From: an uncultured Phascolarctobacterium sp.
GTDB taxonomy: Bacteria > Bacillota > Negativicutes > Acidaminococcales > Acidaminococcaceae
Length of the DNA: 64,000 nucleotides
Direction of reading: 5' to 3'
Assembly (NCBI RefSeq): GCF_934190775.1
Contig: NZ_CAKPTG010000004.1
Location: 62,001 to 126,000, forward strand
A model generated the notes under the pieces. That model saw only the letters and a program-made list of their open reading frames with translations. It had not been told where the DNA came from and made no database searches. This document shows, piece by piece, positions 17,072-25,214 of this stretch; the first letter of the stretch is position 1; each line of letters opens with the position of its first letter. The position numbers were made by a program, and so were the translations under genes.

Positions 17072-17917
17072 ATGAGAGAAATAAAGGTTAGTGAAGTCAC
17101 TGATGTTATTGCCAAGCTGTGCATGGATTCCTGCTACTATCTCCCGCAGGAGATGATGGACAAGATTAGAAATGCCGCTGTTGAAGAAGAATCTCCTTTG
17201 GGCAGGGAAATCCTTGCTACCTTGATTGAGAACTTCGAGCTGGCTAAGAAAAAAGCTGTTCCTCTGTGTCAGGATACTGGTCTGACCGTAGTATTCCTGG
17301 AAATCGGCCAGGAAGTACATTTCGTTGACGGCGATTTGTATACTGCCATTCATGCAGGCGTAGCAAAGGGCTACACTGAAGGCTATCTGCGTAAATCCTC
17401 TGTAGGCGACCCGGTATTTGATCGTAAAAATTCCGGTGATAATACTCCGGCAATCATCCACACCAAGATTGTTCCCGGTGAAAAGGTTAAAATTATCGTT
17501 TGCCCCAAAGGCTGCGGCAGCGAAAACATGGGCGCTTTGAAAATGCTGAAGCCGGCAGACGGTGTTGAAGGCATCAAAAAATTTGTTGTTGATACCGTGC
17601 GTGCAGCAGGCCCGAACCCCTGCCCGCCGATTACCGTCGGCGTAGGCATCGGCGGCAATATGGAGCGTGCCGCTATTTTGGCAAAATACGCTCTTACACG
17701 TACCGTAGGCGAGCACAACAAGGATGAGCGCTATGCGGCACTGGAGGACGAGCTGCTGGAGCTGGTAAACAAGACCGGCGTAGGTCCTTCCGGCTTAGGC
17801 GGCAGCACTACCGCTTTGGCTGTAAATGTTGAATTTACCCATACCCATATCGGTGGTATGCCCTGTGCTGTAAACCTCAACTGCCACCAGGCACGTAAGG
17901 CTGAAGCAGAAATTTAA
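17072..17917 (+). CDS. Class I fumarate hydratase, alpha subunit
   Basis: Iron-sulfur-dependent fumarase of the two-subunit type found in anaerobes. The N-terminal half-protein carries Cys66 in CQDTG and later cysteines in CPKGCGSEN and PCPPIT contexts, which together bind the [4Fe-4S] cluster. The 281-residue length matches alpha subunits (FumA N-terminal domain, TtdA). The related L(+)-tartrate dehydratase cannot be fully excluded, but the adjacent malic enzyme favours fumarase. A 6-bp hairpin CTCACA/TGTGAG lies just upstream. The beta subunit starts 15 bp after the stop. Confidence 0.92.
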   Translation: MREIKVSEVTDVIAKLCMDSCYYLPQEMMDKIRNAAVEEESPLGREILATLIENFELAKKKAVPLCQDTGLTVVFLEIGQEVHFVDGDLYTAIHAGVAKGYTEGYLRKSSVGDPVFDRKNSGDNTPAIIHTKIVPGEKVKIIVCPKGCGSENMGALKMLKPADGVEGIKKFVVDTVRAAGPNPCPPITVGVGIGGNMERAAILAKYALTRTVGEHNKDERYAALEDELLELVNKTGVGPSGLGGSTTALAVNVEFTHTHIGGMPCAVNLNCHQARKAEAEI

Positions 17918-17932
17918 AGGAGGCGCCTGAAG

Positions 17933-18499
17933 ATGAGTGAAGAAGCTGTAATCAAATATATCAATGCTCCGCTGACCGAAGAAACTGTCAAAGACCTGCA
18001 TGCAGGCGACGTTGTACGCATCAGCGGTTATATCTACACTGCACGCGACGCTGCTCACAAGCGTTTGTATGAAGCGCTGGAGCGCGGCGAAAAGCTGCCT
18101 TTGGACCTGACCGATAATGTTATTTATTACGTTGGTCCTACTCCTGCCAAACCGGGCGAGGTTGTCGGCAGTGCCGGCCCTACCACCAGCGGCCGTATGG
18201 ACAAATACACTCCGACCATGATCGAGCAGGGCATGCGCGGCATGATCGGCAAAGGTCTGCGCAGCCAGGAGGTTATTGATGCCTGCGCGAAGCATGGCGC
18301 TGTTTATTTCGTTGCTGTAGGCGGTGCTGCTGCTGTTATCACCCAATCCATCAAGAGCGAAACCATGATTGCTTACGAGGACCTGGGACCGGAAGCTATC
18401 CGCAGATACGAGGTTAAGGATTTCCCGGCAATCGTCTGCATCGACAGCGAGGGCAATGACTTCTATAAAGTTGGTATTGCCAAATACAGAAAAGAGTAA
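17933..18499 (+). CDS. Class I fumarate hydratase, beta subunit
   Basis: C-terminal half of the split class I fumarase, 188 residues. It includes the GDVVRISGYIYTARDAAHKR block, the GPTTSGRMD substrate motif and the VGGAAA loop typical of this swivelling beta domain. It lacks the cluster cysteines, which the alpha subunit supplies. AAGGAGG precedes the ATG, and a strong terminator follows, so malic enzyme-fumarase alpha-beta may end here as one unit. Confidence 0.92.
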   Translation: MSEEAVIKYINAPLTEETVKDLHAGDVVRISGYIYTARDAAHKRLYEALERGEKLPLDLTDNVIYYVGPTPAKPGEVVGSAGPTTSGRMDKYTPTMIEQGMRGMIGKGLRSQEVIDACAKHGAVYFVAVGGAAAVITQSIKSETMIAYEDLGPEAIRRYEVKDFPAIVCIDSEGNDFYKVGIAKYRKE

Positions 18500-18511
18500 C
18501 ATTGTTAACAG

Positions 18512-18547
18512 ATTAAGGGCAGAATTTTCTGCCCTTAATTTTTTTTG
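18512..18547 (+). terminator. Intrinsic terminator after fumarase
   Basis: ATTAAGGGCAGA and TCTGCCCTTAAT form a 12-bp stem followed by eight T. Confidence 0.9.
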
Positions 18548-18556
18548 CGATTAATG

Positions 18557-18585
18557 TTGACAAAGACACTAGGATAATATATTAT
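18557..18585 (+). promoter_or_regulatory. Promoter for the SAM riboswitch-metQ unit
   Basis: TTGACA (18557-18562), 17-bp spacer, TATTAT (18580-18585). Transcription would begin close to the riboswitch P1 stem at 18607. Confidence 0.65.
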
Positions 18586-18606
18586 TACTCACATCTTAAT
18601 AACACG

Positions 18607-18742
18607 CTCTTATCAAGAGTGGCGGAGGGAACAGGCCCTATGATGCCCGGCAACCAGACAAATGTTATGGTGCTACATCCTGCAAGTGTAATCTTGAAAG
18701 ATGAGAGGAAGACCAGCTCCTTCCTCAGAAGGAGTTTTTTTC
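18607..18742 (+). promoter_or_regulatory. SAM-I (S-box) riboswitch with terminator
   Basis: The S-box core is well conserved: CTCTTATCAAGAG, then GGCGGAGGGA, GGCCCTATGA and CCCGGCAACC. P1 pairs CTCTTATC (18607-18614) with GATGAGAG (18700-18707). The expression platform is visible: antiterminator GAGGAAG (18705-18711) with CTTCCTC (18720-18726) competes with both P1 and the terminator CTCCTT/AAGGAG (18717-18734) plus its T-run. With SAM bound the terminator should form, shutting off the methionine-uptake gene. Confidence 0.95.
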
Positions 18743-18794
18743 TTAGGCGGATGTTTTGCAAGACGTGTTAAATAAAGAAAGGGAGTAAGAGAAG

Positions 18795-19616
18795 ATGAAA
18801 AAATTATTAGTTGCATTACTGGCATTAGTAAGCCTGGCAGTTGTTGCTGCAGGCTGCGGCGGCGGAGACAAAAAGGCAGACAATGGTGCTGACAAAAAGG
18901 TTACTTTGAAGGTTGGTGCTACCGCTGTACCGCACGCTGAAATCCTGAACCAGATTAAAGGCACCCTGGCTAAAGAGGGCGTAGACCTGCAGATTATCGA
19001 ATTCAGCGATTATGTTAAACCGAACCTGGCTTTGAACGACAAGGAGCTGGATGCCAACTTCTTCCAGCATGAGCCTTATCTGGATACCTTCGTTTCCGAG
19101 CGCAAGATGAATCTTGTATCCGCAGGCAAGGTACATATCGAGCCGATGGGTATTTATTCCAAGAAAATCAAATCCCTGAATGATATTCCGGAAGGCGCTA
19201 AAATCGCTATTCCGAACGACCCGTCCAACGGCGGCCGTGCGTTGGCTTTGCTGCAAAGCGCTAAGCTGCTGAAGCTGAAGGATGGCGTTGGCGTTAAGGC
19301 TACCGTAGGCGATATTGTTGGCAACGACAAGAAGCTGAAGATTGTGGAAATCGAAGCTGCTCTGCTGCCGCGTTCCATGGATGATACCGATTTGTCCGTT
19401 ATCAACTCCAACTTCGCTATGGAAGCTAAGCTGAATCCGGTGAAGGATTCTCTGTTCACCGAGCCGAAGGAATCTCCGTATGCTAACATCGTTGCTGTTC
19501 GCAAGGGCGACGAAAACCGTCCGGAAATCCAGAAGCTGATGAATGCTCTGCGTTCTCCCGAAGTTAAGAAGTTCATCGAGGATAAATACAAAGGCGCTGT
19601 TGTTGCAGCGTTCTAA
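18795..19616 (+). CDS. metQ: Methionine-binding lipoprotein, MetQ/NlpA family
   Basis: Periplasmic-side substrate-binding protein for a MetNIQ-type methionine ABC importer. The lipoprotein signal MKKLLVALLALVSLAVVAAGC gives an acylated Cys21 after a VAAG lipobox. The NlpA-type core follows, including TAVPHAEIL, the FFQHEPYL segment and a C-terminal IEDKYKGAVV. The upstream SAM riboswitch strongly supports methionine as ligand. Unusually, metN and metI are not adjacent; they must be elsewhere, or this is a second binding protein for a shared transporter. Confidence 0.93.
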   Translation: MKKLLVALLALVSLAVVAAGCGGGDKKADNGADKKVTLKVGATAVPHAEILNQIKGTLAKEGVDLQIIEFSDYVKPNLALNDKELDANFFQHEPYLDTFVSERKMNLVSAGKVHIEPMGIYSKKIKSLNDIPEGAKIAIPNDPSNGGRALALLQSAKLLKLKDGVGVKATVGDIVGNDKKLKIVEIEAALLPRSMDDTDLSVINSNFAMEAKLNPVKDSLFTEPKESPYANIVAVRKGDENRPEIQKLMNALRSPEVKKFIEDKYKGAVVAAF

Positions 19617-19629
19617 CCAAAGCAAAACT

Positions 19630-19661
19630 GCTGTCGCATGTCAAAGTGCGACAGCTTTTTT
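19630..19661 (+). terminator. Intrinsic terminator after metQ
   Basis: GCTGTCGCA and TGCGACAGC form a perfect 9-bp stem followed by six T. Confidence 0.9.
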
Positions 19662-19759
19662 ATGTAGCAAATTTTTGTTGCCGATGCAGGTGTAATAATG
19701 ATACAATTATAAAAAAGACGGAAAACGGTTTACTGCTGCGGAAAGGGGGAGCTTAGCAT

Positions 19760-21463
19760 ATGACGGAAGCTTTAAAACTGCCTGTGGGAATAGAAGATTT
19801 TGCGGAAATTCGTCAGGCGGGTTTTTATTATGTTGATAAAACAAAATTCATTGAACAGCTGCTGGACGGCTGGGGCAAGGTTAATTTGTTTACAAGACCG
19901 CGGCGCTTCGGCAAGACGCTGAATATGAGTATGCTGCGCTATTTCTTCGAGATAGGAGCAGCTGCTTCGTTGTTTGACGGCCTGCAGATTGCCAAAAACA
20001 AGAAGCTGTGCGAGGAGTATCAGGGGAAATATCCGGTAATTTTTCTTTCCTTTAAGAATGTAGAAGGACTTACCTTTGCCGATGCGCAGTATCGTTTGGC
20101 TGAGCTGATTGCCGGAGAAGCGGAGCGCTTTGCTTTTTTAGCGCAGAGCGATAAGCTGACGGAAAATGAGCGAAGCTTATATTGCGGATTGACGGCGGTG
20201 CGCGAGGGACGTTATGCGTTGGCAGATGAAGTCTTGGTTTCTGCCTTGCAGCTTTTATCGAAGCTTTTATCTAAGCATTACGGACAAAAAACGGTTATCC
20301 TGCTTGATGAATATGATGTGCCTTTGGACAAGGCTTTTCAGAACGGCTATTATAAGGAAATGGTGTCACTTATCCGCGGTATGCTCGGCCAGTCCTTGAA
20401 GACTAACGAGTTTCTGCAGTTTGCTGTGTTGACGGGCTGCCTGCGTGTTTCTAAAGAAAGCATTTTTACCGGCCTGAATAATTTTAAGGTGCTTTCGATT
20501 ACCGATAACCGCTTTGATGAACAGTTTGGCTTTACGGATGCTGAGGTAGAGCAGCTTTTGGCGGCTTATAATCTGGCAGACCATCTTGAGGAAACCAAGG
20601 CGTGGTATGACGGTTATCGCTTCGGTGATGCGGATGTTTATTGTCCGTGGGATGTTATCAACCATGTTGATGTGCTGCGCAGCAATCCGTCGGCAAAACC
20701 GCAGGCTTATTGGATAAATACCAGTGGCAATGCTTTGGTGAAGCTCTTCATAGAGATGGCCGATAAATCGACGCGTGATGAGCTGGAGCGTCTGGTTGCA
20801 GGCGAGGCTATAGAAAAGCATATGCGTCTGGAGCTGACCTATGATGAAATAGACAGCAGCATAGATAATCTTTGGAGCGTGCTTTTTACCACCGGTTATC
20901 TTACGCAGAAGGGTGTGACAGGGGATGGCGCGTATAAGCTGGTGATCCCCAATCAGGAGATTCGCGAGGTGTACAAGCTGCAGATTCAGGAATGGTTTAA
21001 AAAGAAGGTTTTTGCCGACACTGAGCAGCTGCAGAGCTTTTGGCAGGCTTTCGCCATGGGTGACAGCGAGGCGGTGGAGCTGTTTTTGAACAGGACGCTC
21101 AGTAATTCCATCAGCGTTTTTGATGTTAAGGGCAGGGATGAGGAAAGAGAAAACTCCTATCACATGCTTTTGGTAGGCTTGCTAGCAGGAAAGGCAGACT
21201 GGCTGGTGCGCTCTAATGTGGAAGCGGGCGAGGGCTTTGCGGATATTATTGTTGAAACAGATGATTTGGATGCCGGCGTAATCGTAGAGCTGAAGTATGC
21301 GCAGACGATGACGGCGATGGAGAAAAGCTGTGCGAAGGCGCTGGCGCAGATTCGCGCAAAACGCTACGCAGAGTATCTGCATAATAATGGCAGAGAAAAA
21401 GTTTTGCTTTACGGCATAGCCTTCTGCAAGAAAAGGTGCAGAGTTGTGGCAGAAAAGCTGTAG
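19760..21463 (+). CDS. AAA-ATPase-like protein with PD-(D/E)XK nuclease-like C-terminus
   Basis: Family of paired AAA-ATPase_like and PDDEXK_9 (formerly DUF1703) domains, very common in gut anaerobes. The N-terminus shows FYYVDKTKFI near residue 30 and the modified P-loop RPRRFGKTLNMS near residue 50; a Walker B-like ILLDEYDVP lies in mid-protein. The C-terminal domain has GFADIIVE...VIVELKY, the D...ExK pattern of a restriction-like fold. Molecular role is unproven; these genes are often multicopy and patchily distributed. The N-terminal motifs match those of the gene at 29974. It stands alone between two terminators. Confidence 0.85.
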   Translation: MTEALKLPVGIEDFAEIRQAGFYYVDKTKFIEQLLDGWGKVNLFTRPRRFGKTLNMSMLRYFFEIGAAASLFDGLQIAKNKKLCEEYQGKYPVIFLSFKNVEGLTFADAQYRLAELIAGEAERFAFLAQSDKLTENERSLYCGLTAVREGRYALADEVLVSALQLLSKLLSKHYGQKTVILLDEYDVPLDKAFQNGYYKEMVSLIRGMLGQSLKTNEFLQFAVLTGCLRVSKESIFTGLNNFKVLSITDNRFDEQFGFTDAEVEQLLAAYNLADHLEETKAWYDGYRFGDADVYCPWDVINHVDVLRSNPSAKPQAYWINTSGNALVKLFIEMADKSTRDELERLVAGEAIEKHMRLELTYDEIDSSIDNLWSVLFTTGYLTQKGVTGDGAYKLVIPNQEIREVYKLQIQEWFKKKVFADTEQLQSFWQAFAMGDSEAVELFLNRTLSNSISVFDVKGRDEERENSYHMLLVGLLAGKADWLVRSNVEAGEGFADIIVETDDLDAGVIVELKYAQTMTAMEKSCAKALAQIRAKRYAEYLHNNGREKVLLYGIAFCKKRCRVVAEKL

Positions 21464-21470
21464 ATAGCTT

Positions 21471-21519
21471 GCAGGCTCGTGGCTTTACCAGAAGGTAAGG
21501 CTGTGGGCCTGCTTTTTAT
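21471..21519 (+). terminator. Long-stem terminator
   Basis: GCAGGCTCGTGGCTTTACC pairs with GGTAAGGCTGTGGGCCTGC with few mismatches, followed by TTTTTATTTTTTT. Confidence 0.85.
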
Positions 21520-21541
21520 TTTTTTGACGCATCCGCCTACA

Positions 21542-21560
21542 AAATATGCTATACTTAAAG
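21542..21560 (+). promoter_or_regulatory. Extended -10 promoter element
   Basis: TGC-TATACT within AAATATGCTATACTTAAAG, about 30 bp before the secreted-protein gene. The same 19-mer recurs at 22678-22696. A TTGACG at 21524 is 20 bp away, too far for an ideal -35. Confidence 0.5.
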
Positions 21561-21584
21561 TATCTTATATGAGGAGATGGTACA

Positions 21585-22625
21585 ATGTTTAAAAGAATTT
21601 TAGTTGCCGCTATGTTAGCCTTTATTCCAATTAATGTCTGCAGTCCTACCGAAGCAGCGGTGCAGGCGGAAATGTCAGTTGCAAATAATCAGGTATCCGT
21701 ACAGCAATCCAAGCAGCTTTTTAACGATGAGAAAAATGCCATTTCTATGCTGATGCCTGCAGGCTTTTTGACTAAAGGTGAGTATACGCCCGATAATGAG
21801 AAAATTTTTCAAGTAAACTATTCTAATGTGCAAATGTTTATCTATGTAACTCCTATAGATAAATCTGGTCCTAATTCTGCTAAATTTATAGATGAAGTAC
21901 TTGCTGAACTGAAGAAGGAAATAGCTACAGAAAAGGATGCTGAGCTTATAGAAAACAAAATCATTAAGCTGGATGGCAGAAAAACACTGCATGTTGTCAG
22001 AAAAATTAATGCCCAGCCTAAAACACCTGATTTTATAATGGATAACTATACTCTTTTTACTCCTAATGATATGATTGATTTTCGTTTCAATATTGAGGCT
22101 GACTATTATGAAAAATTCAAGGCATCAACCATGAATGAGATGATTGCTTCTATCAAGATTGGTACTAAATGGAAACGTTTTGCTACTCCTGACAATAGGT
22201 ATAGCTATGAGCTGCCGGAAGATGTGTATAATGCAGGATCTGCCTTTGACCATCAAATGTTAGGTAGTAATGATGATATGATGACGGGCATTATGGTGCA
22301 GAAAATAGCTGATAATCCTAAATATTCCTATTATCCGCAATCTCTTGCTAATCTTTCGGCTGCAGAGCAGGCTGATTTAGATAAAAAGATTATTAAGCAG
22401 TTAAAATCAGAGGTCAGAACAGCAAGAAATATCAAAAATGAATTTACTGTTGTAAATAATTTACCATGTATTAAAAGCAGCTTTGATGATGTTACCAGTC
22501 ACAGTATTGCCTATATTTTTATACAGGACGGAAATTACATTTCTTATGACTATATTTTCAATGCCAAGTTGGCTTCTAAACTGGCTCCTGTATTGGAACG
22601 CTCGGTAAATTCTATTAAATTTTAA
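21585..22625 (+). CDS. Secreted protein of unknown function
   Basis: I do not recognise a family. The 346-residue product starts with a classic signal peptide (MFKRILVAAMLAF..., cleavage probable after TEAA near residue 25) and has no further membrane span, so it should be periplasmic or exported. The mature part looks like two tandem alpha/beta units of about 150 residues: each has a line of the type AISMLMPAGF or YSYELPEDVY followed by a basic-aromatic strand, suggesting an internal duplication. GAGGAG precedes the ATG. The gene is AT-richer than its right-hand neighbours. Confidence 0.7.
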   Translation: MFKRILVAAMLAFIPINVCSPTEAAVQAEMSVANNQVSVQQSKQLFNDEKNAISMLMPAGFLTKGEYTPDNEKIFQVNYSNVQMFIYVTPIDKSGPNSAKFIDEVLAELKKEIATEKDAELIENKIIKLDGRKTLHVVRKINAQPKTPDFIMDNYTLFTPNDMIDFRFNIEADYYEKFKASTMNEMIASIKIGTKWKRFATPDNRYSYELPEDVYNAGSAFDHQMLGSNDDMMTGIMVQKIADNPKYSYYPQSLANLSAAEQADLDKKIIKQLKSEVRTARNIKNEFTVVNNLPCIKSSFDDVTSHSIAYIFIQDGNYISYDYIFNAKLASKLAPVLERSVNSIKF

Positions 22626-22677
22626 TCCCTTGGCTAAAAGTTTAAGTCTTGGAGAAAGTGTATTTTTCTAATGACAG

Positions 22678-22696
22678 AAATATGCTATACTTAAAG
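22678..22696 (+). promoter_or_regulatory. Extended -10 promoter element (second copy)
   Basis: Identical 19-mer to 21542-21560, here 32 bp before the methyltransferase start; TGC-TATACT is the likely extended -10. Confidence 0.5.
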
Positions 22697-22727
22697 AAAA
22701 ACTAATCTTAAAATCGTGAGGTAGAAT

Positions 22728-23951
22728 ATGCGTAAATATGCAAAATTTTTCGTAACCCCGAAGGGAGAGCGCGCTGCACGCGGCGGTCATCCCTGGGTGT
22801 TCGGTGAAGAGGTAACTAAAATCGAAGGCGAGTATGCCAACGGTGATCTGGTGGATGTTGTAACGTCCAAGGGCAAATATTTGGGCACCGGTTTTGTGAA
22901 CGACCATTCCAAAATCCGTGTGCGCATCATTTCCACCAATACTAATGATAAGTTTGACGAAGCATTTTGGGAGCGCCGCCTGCGCTATGCGCTGGATTAC
23001 CGTCTGACGGTTATGGGCGAGCGTGATTTTAACTGCTGCCGTCTGATTTTCGGCGAAGCGGATATGTTCCCCGGCCTGACTGTAGACCGCTATAATGATT
23101 TGCTGGTAACGCAAACCCTGTCCCTGGGCATTGAAATGCGCAAGCAGATGCTGTTTGAGCTGCTGATTAAAATTCTGCGCGAGATGGGACAGGAAATCCG
23201 CGGTCTTTACGAGCGTAACGACGTAAGAATCCGCCTGCTGGAGGGCATGGAGGAGGGTAAGCACTGGTTTGCTACCGATTTGTGCCCCGAACCCGGCGCT
23301 GTGACTACCGAGATTGTCGAAAACGGCATCGAGTATACGGTTGATGTAGAAAACGGCCAAAAGACAGGCTTCTTCCTCGACCAGAAGTATAACCGTCAGG
23401 CGATTGCCAAGATTGCCAAGGGCAAGCATGTATTGGACTGCTTCACCCACACCGGTTCCTTTGCGCTGAACGCTGCCAAGGGCGGCGCTGCGAGTGTTAC
23501 CGCTGTTGATATCAGTGCGGAGGCAGTGCAGATGGCGGAGCATAACGCTGCGATTAACAATTGCTCCGATGTTATGCACGGCCTGCAGGCGAATGTTTTT
23601 GATTTGCTGAGCGATTTGTTCAACAAGCATTCCCGTGAATATGACTTTATTATTCTGGACCCGCCGGCATTTACCAAATCCGGCAGCACGGTGAAGAATG
23701 CGATTCGCGGATATAAGGAAATTAACTTGAAGGCCATGAAGCTGCTGCCGCGCGGCGGTTATCTGGCAACCTGCTCCTGCTCACACTTTATGAAGGAGGA
23801 GCTGTTTGTGAAGATGCTGCAGGACGCTGCGCATGACGCCAACGTTTCTCTGCGTCAGATTGAAGCGCGCCAGCAATCTCCGGACCATCCGATTCTGTGG
23901 CAGGTGCCGGAAACAAATTATCTCAAATTCTATATCTTCCAGGTAGTATAA
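22728..23951 (+). CDS. Class I rRNA methyltransferase, RlmI-like
   Basis: SAM-dependent RNA cytosine-C5 methyltransferase resembling RlmI, which modifies 23S rRNA C1962. An N-terminal PUA-type domain is seen in the GHPWVFGEEV segment, followed by an EEHE-like linker. The Rossmann domain has the SAM motif VLDCFTHTGSFAL, the acidic TAVDIS strand and catalytic-side DPPAFTKS. CSCSHFM carries the candidate catalytic cysteines. The 407-residue length fits the family. RNA target is inferred from homology only. Confidence 0.88.
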   Translation: MRKYAKFFVTPKGERAARGGHPWVFGEEVTKIEGEYANGDLVDVVTSKGKYLGTGFVNDHSKIRVRIISTNTNDKFDEAFWERRLRYALDYRLTVMGERDFNCCRLIFGEADMFPGLTVDRYNDLLVTQTLSLGIEMRKQMLFELLIKILREMGQEIRGLYERNDVRIRLLEGMEEGKHWFATDLCPEPGAVTTEIVENGIEYTVDVENGQKTGFFLDQKYNRQAIAKIAKGKHVLDCFTHTGSFALNAAKGGAASVTAVDISAEAVQMAEHNAAINNCSDVMHGLQANVFDLLSDLFNKHSREYDFIILDPPAFTKSGSTVKNAIRGYKEINLKAMKLLPRGGYLATCSCSHFMKEELFVKMLQDAAHDANVSLRQIEARQQSPDHPILWQVPETNYLKFYIFQVV

Positions 23952-23993
23952 AAACTCAGTCTAAAAATATGCTGCTGTTAAGGGGGCGTTATT

Positions 23994-25157
23994 GTGCAGG
24001 CGTTAGAGGGTATTCGTGTGCTTGATTTGTCGCGGCTGTTGCCGGGACCGTATTGTACGATGCTGCTGGCCGATTTCGGCGCGGAGGTTATCAAAATCGA
24101 AGAGCCGGGGCGGGGAGATTATGCCCGCAGCTTTCCGCCGTTCCTCAAGGATTTCGGTTACTGGCATCTGCAGCTGAACCGCAATAAAAAGAGCGTAGTG
24201 CTCAACCTGAAATCGGAGGCGGGACGCAAGGCGTTTCTGGAGCTGGTGAAAACCGCCGACGTGGTGGTGGAAAGCTATCGTCCGGGTGTACTGACGAAGC
24301 TGGGCATTGACTATGCGGCGGCGAAGGCGGTGAATCCGCGAATTATCTACTGTTCGCTGACGGGCTACGGCAAAAAGGGACCGCTAGCCAAGCAGGCCGA
24401 CCATGATATCGGTTACGTGAGCCTGGCAGGAATTACCGCTATGAGCGGTGAGGCGCAGGGCAAGCCGGCGATTCCGGGCGTGCTGATGGCGGATATGAAT
24501 GCGTCGATGGCGGCGGGCATGAGCATTATGATTGCACTGCGCCATGCACAGATGACGGGCGAGGGGCAGGAAATAGATATTTCGCTGTATAATGTGGCGA
24601 TGACGCTGATGCCCGGTGCTGCCAGCCTGTACTTCGGCAGCGGCTTTGTGGCGGAGCGCGGCAACAACTGGCTGACTGGCGCCAACGCCAACTACAATAT
24701 TTATGCGACGCAGGAAGGGCGCTACCTTGCGGTGGGTTGCCTGGAAAAGAAGTTCTGGAGCAACCTGTGCGCTGTACTGCAGCGCCCCGATATGACGGAC
24801 CTGATAGATGATGATGCTAACCATGACTACTTAAAGCAGCAGCTGACGCTGGAATTTGCCAAGCACACGCTGCCCGAATGGGAGCAGCTGCTGGAAGGCA
24901 GGGATACCTGCGTAACGCCGGTGCTGGATTTTGCCGAGGCGGTGGACGCAGAGCAGACCAAGGCCAACGAGATGGTGCTGAACGTAGAGGATGCAGAGCT
25001 TGGCAGCTACCGGCAGCTGGGCTTTGCCATGAAGCTGAGCGAAACGCCGGCCGCACTGCAAAAGCGTGCGCCGCGCTTGGGCGAGGACACCCAGCAGGTG
25101 CTGTCGCAGGCTATTGCTGATGAAAAGCTGCTGGCGGAAGCATTGCAGACAAAATAA
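23994..25157 (+). CDS. CaiB/BaiF-family CoA transferase
   Basis: Class III CoA transferase, moving CoA between carboxylic acids through a mixed anhydride on a conserved aspartate. The N-terminal LEGIRVLDLSRLLPGPYC and ADFGAEVIKIEEPGRGD motifs are hallmarks, and the catalytic aspartate is Asp167 in LMADMNAS. Start codon is GTG, with AGGGGGCG upstream. The 387-residue length is normal. The substrate pair cannot be inferred; no beta-oxidation or carnitine genes adjoin it. A terminator shared with the opposing aminotransferase follows. Confidence 0.9.
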   Translation: MQALEGIRVLDLSRLLPGPYCTMLLADFGAEVIKIEEPGRGDYARSFPPFLKDFGYWHLQLNRNKKSVVLNLKSEAGRKAFLELVKTADVVVESYRPGVLTKLGIDYAAAKAVNPRIIYCSLTGYGKKGPLAKQADHDIGYVSLAGITAMSGEAQGKPAIPGVLMADMNASMAAGMSIMIALRHAQMTGEGQEIDISLYNVAMTLMPGAASLYFGSGFVAERGNNWLTGANANYNIYATQEGRYLAVGCLEKKFWSNLCAVLQRPDMTDLIDDDANHDYLKQQLTLEFAKHTLPEWEQLLEGRDTCVTPVLDFAEAVDAEQTKANEMVLNVEDAELGSYRQLGFAMKLSETPAALQKRAPRLGEDTQQVLSQAIADEKLLAEALQTK

Positions 25158-25162
25158 AAAAT

Positions 25163-25199
25163 GACCTCCTGAATTTTCAGGAGGTCTGATTTTTTTGTT
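25163..25199. terminator. Bidirectional terminator between convergent genes
   Basis: GACCTCCTGA and TCAGGAGGTC form a 10-bp stem flanked by A-rich and T-rich tracts, serving both the CoA transferase (+) and the aminotransferase (-). Confidence 0.85.
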
Positions 25200-25214
25200 A
25201 AAGTTTTGGTGAGC

